Shown: positions 37,594-47,245, numbered from the stretch's first letter. The stretch: DNA of 64,000 bases from Gemmatimonas aurantiaca T-27 (GCF_000010305.1 NC_012489.1:4161646-4225645); one strand, 5' to 3'. Numbers and translations: made by a program. Notes: generated by a model not told the origin, from the sequence alone.

Positions 37594-39858
37594 ATGCCGA
37601 CGACGAATCGTTCGTACTACATCGGACGTGTGAAGCGCGCGCCGCACCGCGGTGACGCGTACCTCTATGCGAGCATTGAGCCGCTCGTCGAATCCGATCC
37701 GACCGGCAGCCAGTGGCTTGGCCCTCTTCGCAATTCGGTGTCCAGCTTCCCCAAGCGCGGTCTCGTGCACTGGAACAAGGCGCCCTTCCAACTTCAGTTA
37801 GGGAGCCTGTGGCAGTTCACCATCGACGAGCACCCATCGGCCGTACGCAGTGATCAGTTGGAGCATTTCCAGCTGGAAGATCCGCAGGAGCCGATCGAGG
37901 TGTTGGACCTCCGCGGATGGAGCGACGAGGAGAGGCTGCGGAGCGCCATTACCAGCGACGGAATTCCTCTCTCACCGCCGCCACTCGCACGGCGCGTGCT
38001 CCTCTGGCTCGCGAGCGACGTCTACGTCGGACCCCTGCTGCTCAAGCCCGCGACGGCTCCAGGCTTCTGGGTACTCGACAGGCCCGACGCGCATATCGAC
38101 GCCGCCCGCATGCCTGTCTGCCGTCTCTCGGCGTCCGACATCAATCGCGTCCCGCTCGAGGGCGAGCGCTGGTTCGTCTCGCCCCGCCTGGAACTCGGCC
38201 GGAGCGCGGGCATCCAGAATTGGACGTCGGACGCGCAGGTCACACGAAGCATTCTCACCAGGCTGCGCAAGATGGACCCCGACTTGGTCAGGGCGATCGG
38301 CGTGACGGAGAGTGTGTTCCGCGAATATCTCGACCACGTCGAGGGTGGTCGGATGGGTAGCGCCGACCCGGCAGTTGAGCGAGCGCGGGCCGACCGCCTT
38401 CGCGGCGTGCGTGACGCGATCCAACGCGATGAGGTGTTGCTGACGGAGGCGGTGGAGGCTCTACTCGGGACCGAGGCGGTACGGACAGAGGTCCAGAGTC
38501 AGGCGCATGCCAAGATCGATGGGGAGGTGCACTCGCGGAGGGCCGAGATCGACGCGGCACTCTCGGACTCGACAAAAGAGCTGGCGCGAGTACAGGACAT
38601 TCTGAATGCGAAACGCACCGAAGTCGCTGCGTTGGATGCGGCGCTCCTCGAGAAGCGCGGAGAGCTCGAAGCGAAGGTCGCCTCTTTCGATCAGGAGGTC
38701 TCGGCTAGGCTGGAGGAGATTGCCCGCCGGCCCGAGGCCATCTTCGCGGAGACAGCGGTTATGAGGGCCGTGCTAACGCCTGGTTTTGCGAGGCCAGTCG
38801 GTGGCGGGAACGGTGGGGTGCCCGCGTATCCACCCGCGCGTGCGGTCTCCAGACAGGTGCGGGATTTCGGAGAGTCGACGCTAGAGTTGGGTGATGAGAC
38901 TGACGTCAGGCGGGCCCTCGCGGTACACGCCGGCGCCAGCGCGCTGAGCCTGCAGGCGATGTTGAGCCTGCACGCGATGTTCGTCTCGGGTGCGGCTCCA
39001 GTAGTGGTGGGGTCGTACGCATACGATCTCCTGCGCGCCTACGCGTCCGCCGTGGCGGGCGGGCGACTTCACTGGATCCCCATCGGAAGCTCCACGATGG
39101 AGCCGTACGACCTGCTGGGCCGTTTCGACGGGGCGTCCGGCCGAATTATTCCGAGCCCGTCCGGTCTTCTCGATGTCGCGCGCGACGCGACGCAGTCGGG
39201 TCGCCTTCATGTCGTGGTGCTCGAAGGGTTCAACAGGGCACCCTGTGAGGCGTATCTGTCGCCGATCCTGGAGGCTGCGCAAGCAGGCCGACTGGGTGAC
39301 GCGTTGCGCGTGATCCCTCTGGCGAATCCTGAGCTGATCTCGGGCGACGACCCCTATCGCGAAGTGGCCCGTCTGGTATGGCCTTCTAACGTGCTGATCG
39401 CGTGCCTCCCGAGCGACGGCAGCGTGACGTTGCCGGTGCCACCGTCTGTCTGGCGTTTCGTTGCGCTGGTCGATGCCGACGACCGCGATCGCACGCAGCT
39501 TCCATCTGTGCCGGCAGAAAACGGCGTCGCGCCGCGCACAGAGATCCCGCCGACGCTCTGGAAGGAGAGCGTGGCCACCGCCCAAGCCCACGCTGCCCAT
39601 GACCGGGACGAGGTGACAACGGTCGCCCGTGCTCTGTCGCTCTCCGCTCGTGACGCAAGAGACGCGGTCCGTGTGCGGGAGGTGTTGTGCGCCAATGGGC
39701 TGCCTCACGGAGACGCAACCAGCGTCGCTCTCGTCGCCACGTTGATCGCGCGGTCTGGGTCAGATGCGAAGGCGATCGACGAGGGCCTACGCACGGCCGG
39801 CGTCGCGGTGCCCAGCTGGCAAACCATTCGTGCCGAGGCGCAACGCCTCCGCAGCTAA
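37594..39858 (+). CDS. Coiled-coil protein with a degenerate AAA-like domain (DruG position)
   Basis: This is a 754-residue protein. Residues 1-250 are an unrecognised mixed domain. A coiled coil follows (about 255-375, Glu/Ala/Leu heptads such as SDSTKELARVQDILNAKRTE). Residues about 440-610 resemble a McrB/MoxR-type AAA module (APVVVGSYAYDLLRAYA; MEPYDLLGRFDG; VVVLEGFNRAPCEAYLSPIL). The Walker A lysine is absent (GSYAYD instead of GxxGxGKS), and Walker B reads LEGFN rather than DEMN, so ATP hydrolysis is unlikely. It starts 3 bases after the preceding gene and 35 bases before the giant helicase, matching the DruG slot of type II Druantia. It probably acts as a structural or sensor subunit. 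Confidence 0.8.
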   Translation: MPTTNRSYYIGRVKRAPHRGDAYLYASIEPLVESDPTGSQWLGPLRNSVSSFPKRGLVHWNKAPFQLQLGSLWQFTIDEHPSAVRSDQLEHFQLEDPQEPIEVLDLRGWSDEERLRSAITSDGIPLSPPPLARRVLLWLASDVYVGPLLLKPATAPGFWVLDRPDAHIDAARMPVCRLSASDINRVPLEGERWFVSPRLELGRSAGIQNWTSDAQVTRSILTRLRKMDPDLVRAIGVTESVFREYLDHVEGGRMGSADPAVERARADRLRGVRDAIQRDEVLLTEAVEALLGTEAVRTEVQSQAHAKIDGEVHSRRAEIDAALSDSTKELARVQDILNAKRTEVAALDAALLEKRGELEAKVASFDQEVSARLEEIARRPEAIFAETAVMRAVLTPGFARPVGGGNGGVPAYPPARAVSRQVRDFGESTLELGDETDVRRALAVHAGASALSLQAMLSLHAMFVSGAAPVVVGSYAYDLLRAYASAVAGGRLHWIPIGSSTMEPYDLLGRFDGASGRIIPSPSGLLDVARDATQSGRLHVVVLEGFNRAPCEAYLSPILEAAQAGRLGDALRVIPLANPELISGDDPYREVARLVWPSNVLIACLPSDGSVTLPVPPSVWRFVALVDADDRDRTQLPSVPAENGVAPRTEIPPTLWKESVATAQAHAAHDRDEVTTVARALSLSARDARDAVRVREVLCANGLPHGDATSVALVATLIARSGSDAKAIDEGLRTAGVAVPSWQTIRAEAQRLRS

Positions 39859-39893
39859 CGGCGCGGTACACATCACATTCCGGGAGGGCACCC

Positions 39894-42800
39894 TTGCAGG
39901 ACCCCATCGGCGGTTTCCAGCGCATCCGCGATCTTTACATCACATACCTCGAGACGGCATTCCGCATCCGCGACCCCGGCGTGTCGCGGGAACGGCGCGC
40001 GCTCCTGGAGCGGCCGAATACGTTCTGTACCGAGCCACTGATCGAGCCGTTGCCGCGCTACAGGAGCGTCGACTGGCTGCTCCACGAGCTGGCTAAGGCC
40101 GATCCCAAGGATTCACGGCTGCCTGGCTTCGACGTGCGTGAGCGTGCCGCATTCGCCGACCTGGCACTCGCGGGCCTCCTTGACTCGAAGCCCGCCAGGG
40201 AAGACAACGAATCCCGACTCGCTGAGTACGAGCTATACGAGCACCAGGCGCAGATGCTCTGGCGCGGAGTGCAACCCGGGCACCCCGGCATCGTCACATC
40301 GGGGACGGGCTCGGGAAAGACAGAATCATTCCTTTTGCCTGTGCTCGCCATGCTGGCGAAGGAGGCGGTGCGGTGGCCGGCACCGAGCGCGGACTACCTC
40401 AAGCGGCGCTGGTGGCAAACGGCGTCTGGCGAGCCCTATCCTAAGTACGACGGTGATGACGGCGTGCCGGATCGACCGACGGCCCGTTCGAAGAGCGCAT
40501 CTCCCTTCAAACTGCAGCGCGTGGGTGAGGCCGCCGGGCGCCCGGCCGCGGTGCGCGCGTTGATCCTCTACCCGATGAACGCGCTCGTCGAGGACCAGCT
40601 CGCGCGGATCCGTCGTGCGCTCGATTCCGATCTCGCGCGGCGGGTCATGGACCGCCACTTCGCCGGCAATCGCATCTTCTTCGGCCGCTACACCAGCGAC
40701 ACCCCCGTCACGGGCTACCATAAGCACCCACGCGCGGGCACCAAGGAGCACGAACGTCGTAACCGAAAGCTCGCCGAGCTGTTCCGCGCGTCAACCGCAA
40801 TTCAGCACGCGCAGGAGCGCGCGCGGATGATGGATAGAGAGCGAGGCGCCTCATCAGAGGACGTGCGCTTTCTCTTTCCGACTGTCGATGGCGGGGAGCT
40901 GACGTCGCGGTGGGACATGCAGGAGACGCCGCCCGATCTGCTGATCACAAACGTGAGCATGCTGAACGCCATTCTCGCGCGCGAGGTGGACTCTCCAATC
41001 CTCGACCGCACGCGAGATTGGCTGACGAGCGACGACGACGCTTACTTTTTCCTGGTTCTCGACGAGCTCCACCTGCAGCGCGGCTCGGCCGGCACCGAGA
41101 CGTCGTACCTGCTGCGCCTGCTTTTCGAGCGCCTAGGACTGACCGACCCGGCGCATCGTCATAAGCTGCGCATCCTCGCCTCCAGCGCCTCGCTGCCGAC
41201 GGAGGGTGAGGCCGGGCAGAGCAGTCTCGCGTATCTCTGGGACATGTTCGGCCGCCATGGCCTTCAGGCTGGGCCGCGTCGTGAGGTCGAGAATCCCCGA
41301 GAACGCTGGCACCACGCCGTCGTGCCTGGTGTGACGGTGGACGTTGAGCCATCGTCGCTCCAGCCGCTGGACCCGGCGCCCTTTTTCGCCCTGCTCGAGG
41401 CAGCGGGCGGCGACCTCCAGGACGAAGCCACGGCGCCCGCACCAGCCGAGGCCGAGGTCGAATGGCGAGGGGTTGCACGGGCACTCGGCGGTGAGAGGAT
41501 GGAAGCAGGCGATCTGGACGGAGTCGTGGCCGCCTGCGTACGTGAGGCCGGCGCACGCATCGCACACGCCTGTTGGAGCGAGGAGGAGAGGCGCGCTCGC
41601 GCGATGCCGCTGTCGAACATCGCGCGGCGCGTGTTCGGGCGTTCGGATGCTGATACGCTCTGCGCCGCGCGCGCGCTTCTGCTGGTCCGGGGCGCTGGAG
41701 ATGCGTGGGGCCGTTGGTGGGCCACCGAGCCCCCGACGGCGCCTTCGTTTCGCATCCACACCTTCTTCCGAAGCATCGAAGGTCTCTTCGCACCGGTCGG
41801 CGACCTCAGCGGTGTGCCTCCCCAGTGGCGATCGGCGAGCCGCCTTGTCGGGGAGCTCTCCGTCGAGCGTGGACAACGCTTTGCTCGCGTCGGGAGCGGG
41901 GATCCTGGGAGCCGCCTTGTCGAGCTGGTCTACTGCGAGTCGTGTGGCGAGCTGTTTCTCGGCGGCCGACGGGGAGGGCGCGAGACCGCAATCGAGCTCC
42001 TGCCGGCGGAACCCAACGTCGACAACCTCCCCGAGTCGGCCGGGCAGGATTTCTTCGAGACACTCTCCGCAGATGAATACGCGGTCTTCTGGCCTGTCGA
42101 GTCTTGGCCGGGCGTTCTGCCGAGCCCGAGGGATGACGTCCACGTTGGGGAGTGGAAGCGCGCCTACCTCGACCCCATCTCGGCCACGATCCAGTTTCCG
42201 CGAATCGGTAACGGAGTGCCCGAGGGACGCATCACCGGCTATGTCTGGGAGCGTGGCGATAGCCAGGATCGCCACAAGCGCCGAAAGGAATCGCCGGGGA
42301 CAGCGGTGCCTTACGAGTGTCCCGCCTGCGGCTCCGACTATTACTGGCGAAACGCGCCGCTGCGCCTCTCACCAATCCGGAACTTCCGAGCGGGTTTTGC
42401 TAAGACGACGCAGCTGCTCGCGACCGAGCTGTTCGATCTGCTAAGACTGCGCCAGCGTGAGCCGAAGCTGGTGGCCTTCTCGGACAGTCGTCAGGACGCC
42501 GCGAAGGCGGCACTCGATATCGAGCGCCGACATCATGAGGACCTCCGTCGCGAAGTGGTCGTGGAGAGCTTGCGCGCCGTTGCGGGAGCGCGCCCGGACG
42601 GGACGGCTCTGCAAGCGGAAAAGGAACGCCTGACGAAGGAGGCGCAGGCCCACGCCGTCGCGGGCAATCTTGCCGCGGCCTTCGCACTTAAGCCGCGGCT
42701 CGACGAACTCGAGACCGCCCTGGCCAACGGTGCGGATGGAGCCGATCTGCCGGTGGCGGTGGTCCTCGAGAGCACGCGAGAGAACCCGCGCTTCTTCGGC

Positions 42801-45800
42801 TCGCGCGCGACGCGCGAGCCACTGCGGCCACTTCTCGCGGAGTTCGTCAAGCTCGGTATTCACCCAACGGACCCGACGGGTACGAGGCGAATCAAGCTGC
42901 CCACCGGCGAGAGCGTTACGTGGGACTCGTTGTTCGTGATCGGCGAGGACGGCACGCCGGACTGGAAGGATGACGCCGTCGAGCAGGACAAGCTCAATGC
43001 CGCGCGCCAAGCGCTCGTTGGGGAAATGCAGCGGCTCGTGACCGGCGTGATCTTCAGCAAAACGTACTTCGCGCTAGAGGAGACGGGCGTTGCGTATCCT
43101 TCCGTCGGTCCGAGCGTCGCGAGCGAAGACCGAGAGTTGGCGGACGCCTTCCTGAGGGTATTCGCCGATTCCTATCGGCTCGTCGACAGTCAATACGAGG
43201 ACGCAGGGCAGAAAGACCCTTGGCGCAGTGCATTGGACATCCGCACCAATCAGCGGGCGCGTCGCTTGGCGTCGAACATCTGGGCACCCGACCAGGTGAA
43301 CGCGGGGCTCGAACGGGTGCTGAAGCTCCTCGCAAAGGCGGGACACCCGGAGGGCCTCGTCCTGACCTCCTCGCTCAGAATTCGCCTCGTGGAGGAGTCG
43401 GACCCCTACTGGCGGTGCGGGCGGTGCTCGCGCGTGCACCTTCACCGTGGAGTAAAGGTGTGCACGCGATGCTTCCAGCCGTTGCCGGAGGAGCAGAGCG
43501 GTGTGAGCGGCGACCTGCACGGTGAGAGCTACTTGGCAAAGCGTATCGAGCGCGACAACGCGACGTTCCGACTCCGCTGCGAGGAGCTCACCGGACAGAC
43601 GGAGGACCCGGCGGACCGGCAGCGTCGCTTCAAGAACATCGTGCTCGACAGCGACGGACGTGTGGACCGGCGGCTGCGCGAGGCAGCACGCGTGATCGAC
43701 ATGCTCGCCGTGACCACGACGATGGAGGTTGGCATCGACATCGGGCCCTTGCAGGCCGTCTTCCAGGCGAACATGCCACCCCAGCGGTTCAACTACCAAC
43801 AGCGCGTTGGCCGGGCTGGCCGCCGCCGTCAGGCGTTCTCCATGGCGCTGACCGTATGCCGATCCAAGAGCCACGATCTGCATTACTTCTGGCACCCTGA
43901 GGCCATCACGGGCGACCCGCCGCCGCCGCCATTTCTCACGAAGCGGCAGCCGACGGCGGCGAAGCGATTTCTGCGCAAAGCGTGGCTGTGGGCTGCGTTT
44001 CACAAGATCCGGTCAGACCAGGGCGTTGGGTACGCCGGCGACGATCTGTCGGACATCCACGGCGAGTACGTGCCCGCGGGCGACTACTTCGACGCAGCCA
44101 ACGGCTGGAGAGCACGTTTGGCGGGAGCACTTGACGCGACGCGCGACTACCGCGCGCGCGCGCTGGCGGTGCTGGTTGAGGATTCGGACCTTGGCAGAAG
44201 CCCAGAGCTCGAAGGGCTCGAGAGCGATTGCCTACTCCTCGAGATCGACAAGGTGAGCTCAAGTGGTGTGAGACAGGAGGGCCTCGCACACACACTCGCC
44301 GAGGCGGGTCTACTCCCGATGTATGGAATGCCGACGCGTGTGAGGAATCTCTACTTGGGGGACACGACGCGACCTGACGACCAGTTCTGGCGGACGTGGC
44401 GGAAGGTGGATCGCGATCTCGACCTGGCAGTGTTCGAGTTCGCCCCCGGCTCGGTGTTGACCAAGGACAAGCAGGAACACCTGTGCGTGGGCTTCACCGG
44501 CGCGCTTCCCGACTACATCTCGCGGAGCGGCCCGGTGCCGGAGATCAAACCCAGAGAGGATGCTTTCGCCGATCCCTTCTGGATGGTGCAGTGCGGGTAC
44601 TGCGGCGCGTGGCATCGGTTCGATGAGGATCCAAGCGCCACGGGGGCGGAATGCGGCTCGTGCGAACGAGTTCTCGACGTGACGACTGCCGGCGAGTGTC
44701 GCACACCCAACGGGTTCCGGACGGACTTCTGGCCACGCGAGGTCGAGGAGCAGCTCCTCACAGCGGGGCGACACCGCCTGAACACCGCGGAGGGCAAGGC
44801 AGTGCGGCTTGAGGCCGAGAAGAAGTCGAACCTGAGCTATGCCTATCAGTCGCAGTCGAGGCTTTACCGTCTGAATCGCGGACGTCTGGACGCGGCGGGC
44901 GGAGGTCGATGGCTCGGCTTCGACGTCACCGCAGGGGCACAGCGCTATGGGCGTGGCGGACGTGCGCGGCTCCTCGACCAGTGGATCGCCACCAACGACA
45001 AGCTCCCTGTACCAGTGGGCTTCGACCCAAACCCGGGTGTGGCGCCGCTGCAGAGTATCTGGCTGGCCGCTCCGAAAACGACGGACGCACTCTTCGTCGC
45101 ACCGAGTTCGGTGGCGCGAGGCCTCCGTTCGCACATGGTAGGCGCCGGTCAACAGCGCATCACGTCAGTGCGTGCCGCCGCGATCTCGGCCGCCTACATG
45201 CTGGCCAATCGTGCGGCGCTGGAGCTCGACATCGATCCCGAGGAGTTCGACGTCCTCGAGCCTCGTATATACCGGGCCTGGAACGGTCAGGCGGTACCGC
45301 TGCTTCAGATCGCCGACCACCTCGTGAACGGCGCAGGATTCGTGGAGCGTCTGGCGGCTCAGGGGAGTGGTGGCCGACCGCTGGTCGCGGAGCTCGTCTC
45401 ATCCATCGTTCGCGACGAAAGCCGGTACCCGCTTTCGGAGCTGTTGCGGAAGGACGCACACCAGAACCACCCGACCGAGTGCGATCAGGCCTGCTACCGC
45501 TGCCTGCAGCGGTACAGCAACCAGTCGTACCACGGTCTGTTGGACTGGCGGCTCGGCCTCGCCTTCCTGCAGCTGCTCGACGACCCGGAGTGGAGGTGCG
45601 GCCTCGATGGCGACTTCTCGAGCCCCGCACTGCGTGATTGGACCGCGCTCGCGCGCCGGTACGTCGAGGATCTCGCGCGGTTCTCCCCTGTGGAGCAGCG
45701 CGACGCTGCCGGGCTCGTCGCGTTCCGGATTCAGGGCGTGGGGGACTGGGCGGTGGTCGTGCACCCGCTCTGGGATACCGACGCGCTCGAGGGCATTGTC

Positions 45801-45923
45801 GGGAAGGCGGTCGACGAGATCGAACGCACCAGCGGGAGCGTGCCCGTGTTCGTCGACACCTTCGAACTCGCCCGCCGGCTGGTCTCGGTGCGCCAGGACC
45901 TGCTCAACCCCAGGCCGGCGTGA
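39894..45923 (+). CDS. Giant DEAH-type helicase with DUF1998-like C-terminus (DruE-like)
   Basis: This is a 2009-residue helicase. SGTGSGKTESF (about residue 140) is the Walker A, LYPMNALVEDQLARIRR motif Ia, FFLVLDELHLQRGS (about 389) the DEAH-type box, ILASSASLP motif III, TTTMEVGIDIG motif V, and QQRVGRAGRRRQAF (about 1304) motif VI. Four Zn-ribbon-like Cys clusters occur (CPACG; CGRCSRVH with CTRC; CGYCGAWHRF with CGSC; ECDQACYRC). The last belongs to a DUF1998-type end. Size and order match Druantia DruE. A TTG at 39894, six bases after GGGAGGG, is the best start. Helicase-driven DNA handling during phage defence is expected; the mechanism is unknown. Confidence 0.85.
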   Translation: MQDPIGGFQRIRDLYITYLETAFRIRDPGVSRERRALLERPNTFCTEPLIEPLPRYRSVDWLLHELAKADPKDSRLPGFDVRERAAFADLALAGLLDSKPAREDNESRLAEYELYEHQAQMLWRGVQPGHPGIVTSGTGSGKTESFLLPVLAMLAKEAVRWPAPSADYLKRRWWQTASGEPYPKYDGDDGVPDRPTARSKSASPFKLQRVGEAAGRPAAVRALILYPMNALVEDQLARIRRALDSDLARRVMDRHFAGNRIFFGRYTSDTPVTGYHKHPRAGTKEHERRNRKLAELFRASTAIQHAQERARMMDRERGASSEDVRFLFPTVDGGELTSRWDMQETPPDLLITNVSMLNAILAREVDSPILDRTRDWLTSDDDAYFFLVLDELHLQRGSAGTETSYLLRLLFERLGLTDPAHRHKLRILASSASLPTEGEAGQSSLAYLWDMFGRHGLQAGPRREVENPRERWHHAVVPGVTVDVEPSSLQPLDPAPFFALLEAAGGDLQDEATAPAPAEAEVEWRGVARALGGERMEAGDLDGVVAACVREAGARIAHACWSEEERRARAMPLSNIARRVFGRSDADTLCAARALLLVRGAGDAWGRWWATEPPTAPSFRIHTFFRSIEGLFAPVGDLSGVPPQWRSASRLVGELSVERGQRFARVGSGDPGSRLVELVYCESCGELFLGGRRGGRETAIELLPAEPNVDNLPESAGQDFFETLSADEYAVFWPVESWPGVLPSPRDDVHVGEWKRAYLDPISATIQFPRIGNGVPEGRITGYVWERGDSQDRHKRRKESPGTAVPYECPACGSDYYWRNAPLRLSPIRNFRAGFAKTTQLLATELFDLLRLRQREPKLVAFSDSRQDAAKAALDIERRHHEDLRREVVVESLRAVAGARPDGTALQAEKERLTKEAQAHAVAGNLAAAFALKPRLDELETALANGADGADLPVAVVLESTRENPRFFGSRATREPLRPLLAEFVKLGIHPTDPTGTRRIKLPTGESVTWDSLFVIGEDGTPDWKDDAVEQDKLNAARQALVGEMQRLVTGVIFSKTYFALEETGVAYPSVGPSVASEDRELADAFLRVFADSYRLVDSQYEDAGQKDPWRSALDIRTNQRARRLASNIWAPDQVNAGLERVLKLLAKAGHPEGLVLTSSLRIRLVEESDPYWRCGRCSRVHLHRGVKVCTRCFQPLPEEQSGVSGDLHGESYLAKRIERDNATFRLRCEELTGQTEDPADRQRRFKNIVLDSDGRVDRRLREAARVIDMLAVTTTMEVGIDIGPLQAVFQANMPPQRFNYQQRVGRAGRRRQAFSMALTVCRSKSHDLHYFWHPEAITGDPPPPPFLTKRQPTAAKRFLRKAWLWAAFHKIRSDQGVGYAGDDLSDIHGEYVPAGDYFDAANGWRARLAGALDATRDYRARALAVLVEDSDLGRSPELEGLESDCLLLEIDKVSSSGVRQEGLAHTLAEAGLLPMYGMPTRVRNLYLGDTTRPDDQFWRTWRKVDRDLDLAVFEFAPGSVLTKDKQEHLCVGFTGALPDYISRSGPVPEIKPREDAFADPFWMVQCGYCGAWHRFDEDPSATGAECGSCERVLDVTTAGECRTPNGFRTDFWPREVEEQLLTAGRHRLNTAEGKAVRLEAEKKSNLSYAYQSQSRLYRLNRGRLDAAGGGRWLGFDVTAGAQRYGRGGRARLLDQWIATNDKLPVPVGFDPNPGVAPLQSIWLAAPKTTDALFVAPSSVARGLRSHMVGAGQQRITSVRAAAISAAYMLANRAALELDIDPEEFDVLEPRIYRAWNGQAVPLLQIADHLVNGAGFVERLAAQGSGGRPLVAELVSSIVRDESRYPLSELLRKDAHQNHPTECDQACYRCLQRYSNQSYHGLLDWRLGLAFLQLLDDPEWRCGLDGDFSSPALRDWTALARRYVEDLARFSPVEQRDAAGLVAFRIQGVGDWAVVVHPLWDTDALEGIVGKAVDEIERTSGSVPVFVDTFELARRLVSVRQDLLNPRPA

Positions 45924-47131
45924 CGCCTCTGCCCGAGCCGCTCGTACAGTGCCGAGTGCCTGCGACGTTCTCCCCATCGCAGCTCGCGTTCGGGGAGCAG
46001 TGTCTGCTGCGAGCCGTGCTAGGATCCACGCGCGACCTTCCGACTCTAACGGCACACCCGGCAGCCGCCCTCGGTAGCGTCTTTCACAAGCTGCTAGAAT
46101 TGGCGGTGCGCGGAGAGATCCCGCGGACCGGGACGCCCGGCGAGGACGCCGAGCGCACTCTCGACCGCCTGCTCGATGCGGAGGACGCACGCCTCGCCGC
46201 CATGCGGCCGGGCGATCCACCGCGGCTCCGGGAGGTGTTTCCGCCGCTCATGTGGCGCCGGAAACGTCGCGTCGTGCTCGACCTCGCGGAGAAGTACCTC
46301 TCGGGGGCTGTGCCCAGAGCCGCCACCAGCTCCGGGGGCGGGGCTCGGAACGCGAGGGACCTTCACCAGAACGGCGGCTGGGCCGAGGTGCAGATCGAGG
46401 TGCCCGCGCTGCGGTTGTGGGGGAGGGCGGACATGATTCAGCGGACCGCCGGCGACGTCGTGATACGCGATCTGAAGACAGGGCGCGTGGTCACCAACGA
46501 CGGGGACGTGCTGCCACACATCGAACGCCAGATGCGACTGTACGGTGCGATGGCGCACGCGGTCTGGCCCTCGGCACAGGTCTCGCTGCTCGTGGACCAC
46601 GGTGTCGAGCGCGAGGTCGGGTTCGCGCGTGAGCACGAGGCGGACGTCCTGAAGTGGCTCAGCGATGTCCTCGCGCGGCTGCCCGCGGAGAGCGATGTCA
46701 ATGCGGAGGATCTCGCGACACCCGGGGAGGCATGCGACGGATGCGCGCACCGCCACATCTGTCCCGCGTACAGGAAGTTGGCATTCGGCTTCTGGCGTGG
46801 TGAGGCGCCGATGCGCATGCCACTGGACACGTGGGGCGAGGTGATGGCGATTAACCCGCGTGGCGCACTCGCCGACCTCACCTTGCACGACGCTGCGGGC
46901 CGTACCGTGAAAGTATTCGGTTTGGCTGCGTTCCGCGTCTCGTCGATGCAGCCCGGCGATCCGGTCTGGCTCTTCGGGCTGCGCACCCGAGACAAACGTG
47001 GCGGCCCCGCGTCGTGGCGCCACCCGCACAACTTCTTCGAAGTGGCGGACGACGATCCATTCGCGCGGGCTTGGACACTGGAGGTCTTCGCGAGCAACTC
47101 CCCGATGTCCGCCACTCGATCACCCGGTTAG
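45920..47131 (+). CDS. Cas4/AddB-like Fe-S PD-(D/E)XK nuclease with C-terminal OB-like domain
   Basis: This is a 403-residue nuclease. FSPSQLAFGEQC opens a RecB-type fold. LGSVFHKLLE gives the conserved His56, GRADMI (Asp171) and VIRDLKTGR (D184, K186) the metal/catalytic core, and QMRLYGAM the QxxxY motif. CDGCAHRHIC (C272, C275, C281), with C28, can hold a 4Fe-4S cluster as in Cas4/AddB. Residues about 303-375 look like an OB-fold (WGEVMAINPRGALADLTLHD). The start is GTG 45920, overlapping the helicase stop as GTGA, so it is coupled to DruE. It probably supplies nuclease activity to the system; the canonical Druantia gene sets I know of do not name this gene. Confidence 0.83.
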   Translation: MTPLPEPLVQCRVPATFSPSQLAFGEQCLLRAVLGSTRDLPTLTAHPAAALGSVFHKLLELAVRGEIPRTGTPGEDAERTLDRLLDAEDARLAAMRPGDPPRLREVFPPLMWRRKRRVVLDLAEKYLSGAVPRAATSSGGGARNARDLHQNGGWAEVQIEVPALRLWGRADMIQRTAGDVVIRDLKTGRVVTNDGDVLPHIERQMRLYGAMAHAVWPSAQVSLLVDHGVEREVGFAREHEADVLKWLSDVLARLPAESDVNAEDLATPGEACDGCAHRHICPAYRKLAFGFWRGEAPMRMPLDTWGEVMAINPRGALADLTLHDAAGRTVKVFGLAAFRVSSMQPGDPVWLFGLRTRDKRGGPASWRHPHNFFEVADDDPFARAWTLEVFASNSPMSATRSPG

Positions 47132-47245
47132 CGGCGCGAGCTACCGAGGCGCTCGCCTAGGGTAAATGGCGCATGCGCTGCGCCACAGTAGATGGACCGG
47201 TGGAGAAGCGATGCGAGTCGGCTTACACGACCAACACTACAGAGC

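Noticed and set aside
33097-47131. DISARM as an alternative identity for the methylase-helicase system
   Set aside because: DISARM separates the helicase (DrmA) and DUF1998 (DrmB) genes and has a phospholipase-D protein (DrmC). Here helicase and DUF1998-like parts are fused in one 2009-residue protein and no PLD protein is present, which suits Druantia better.
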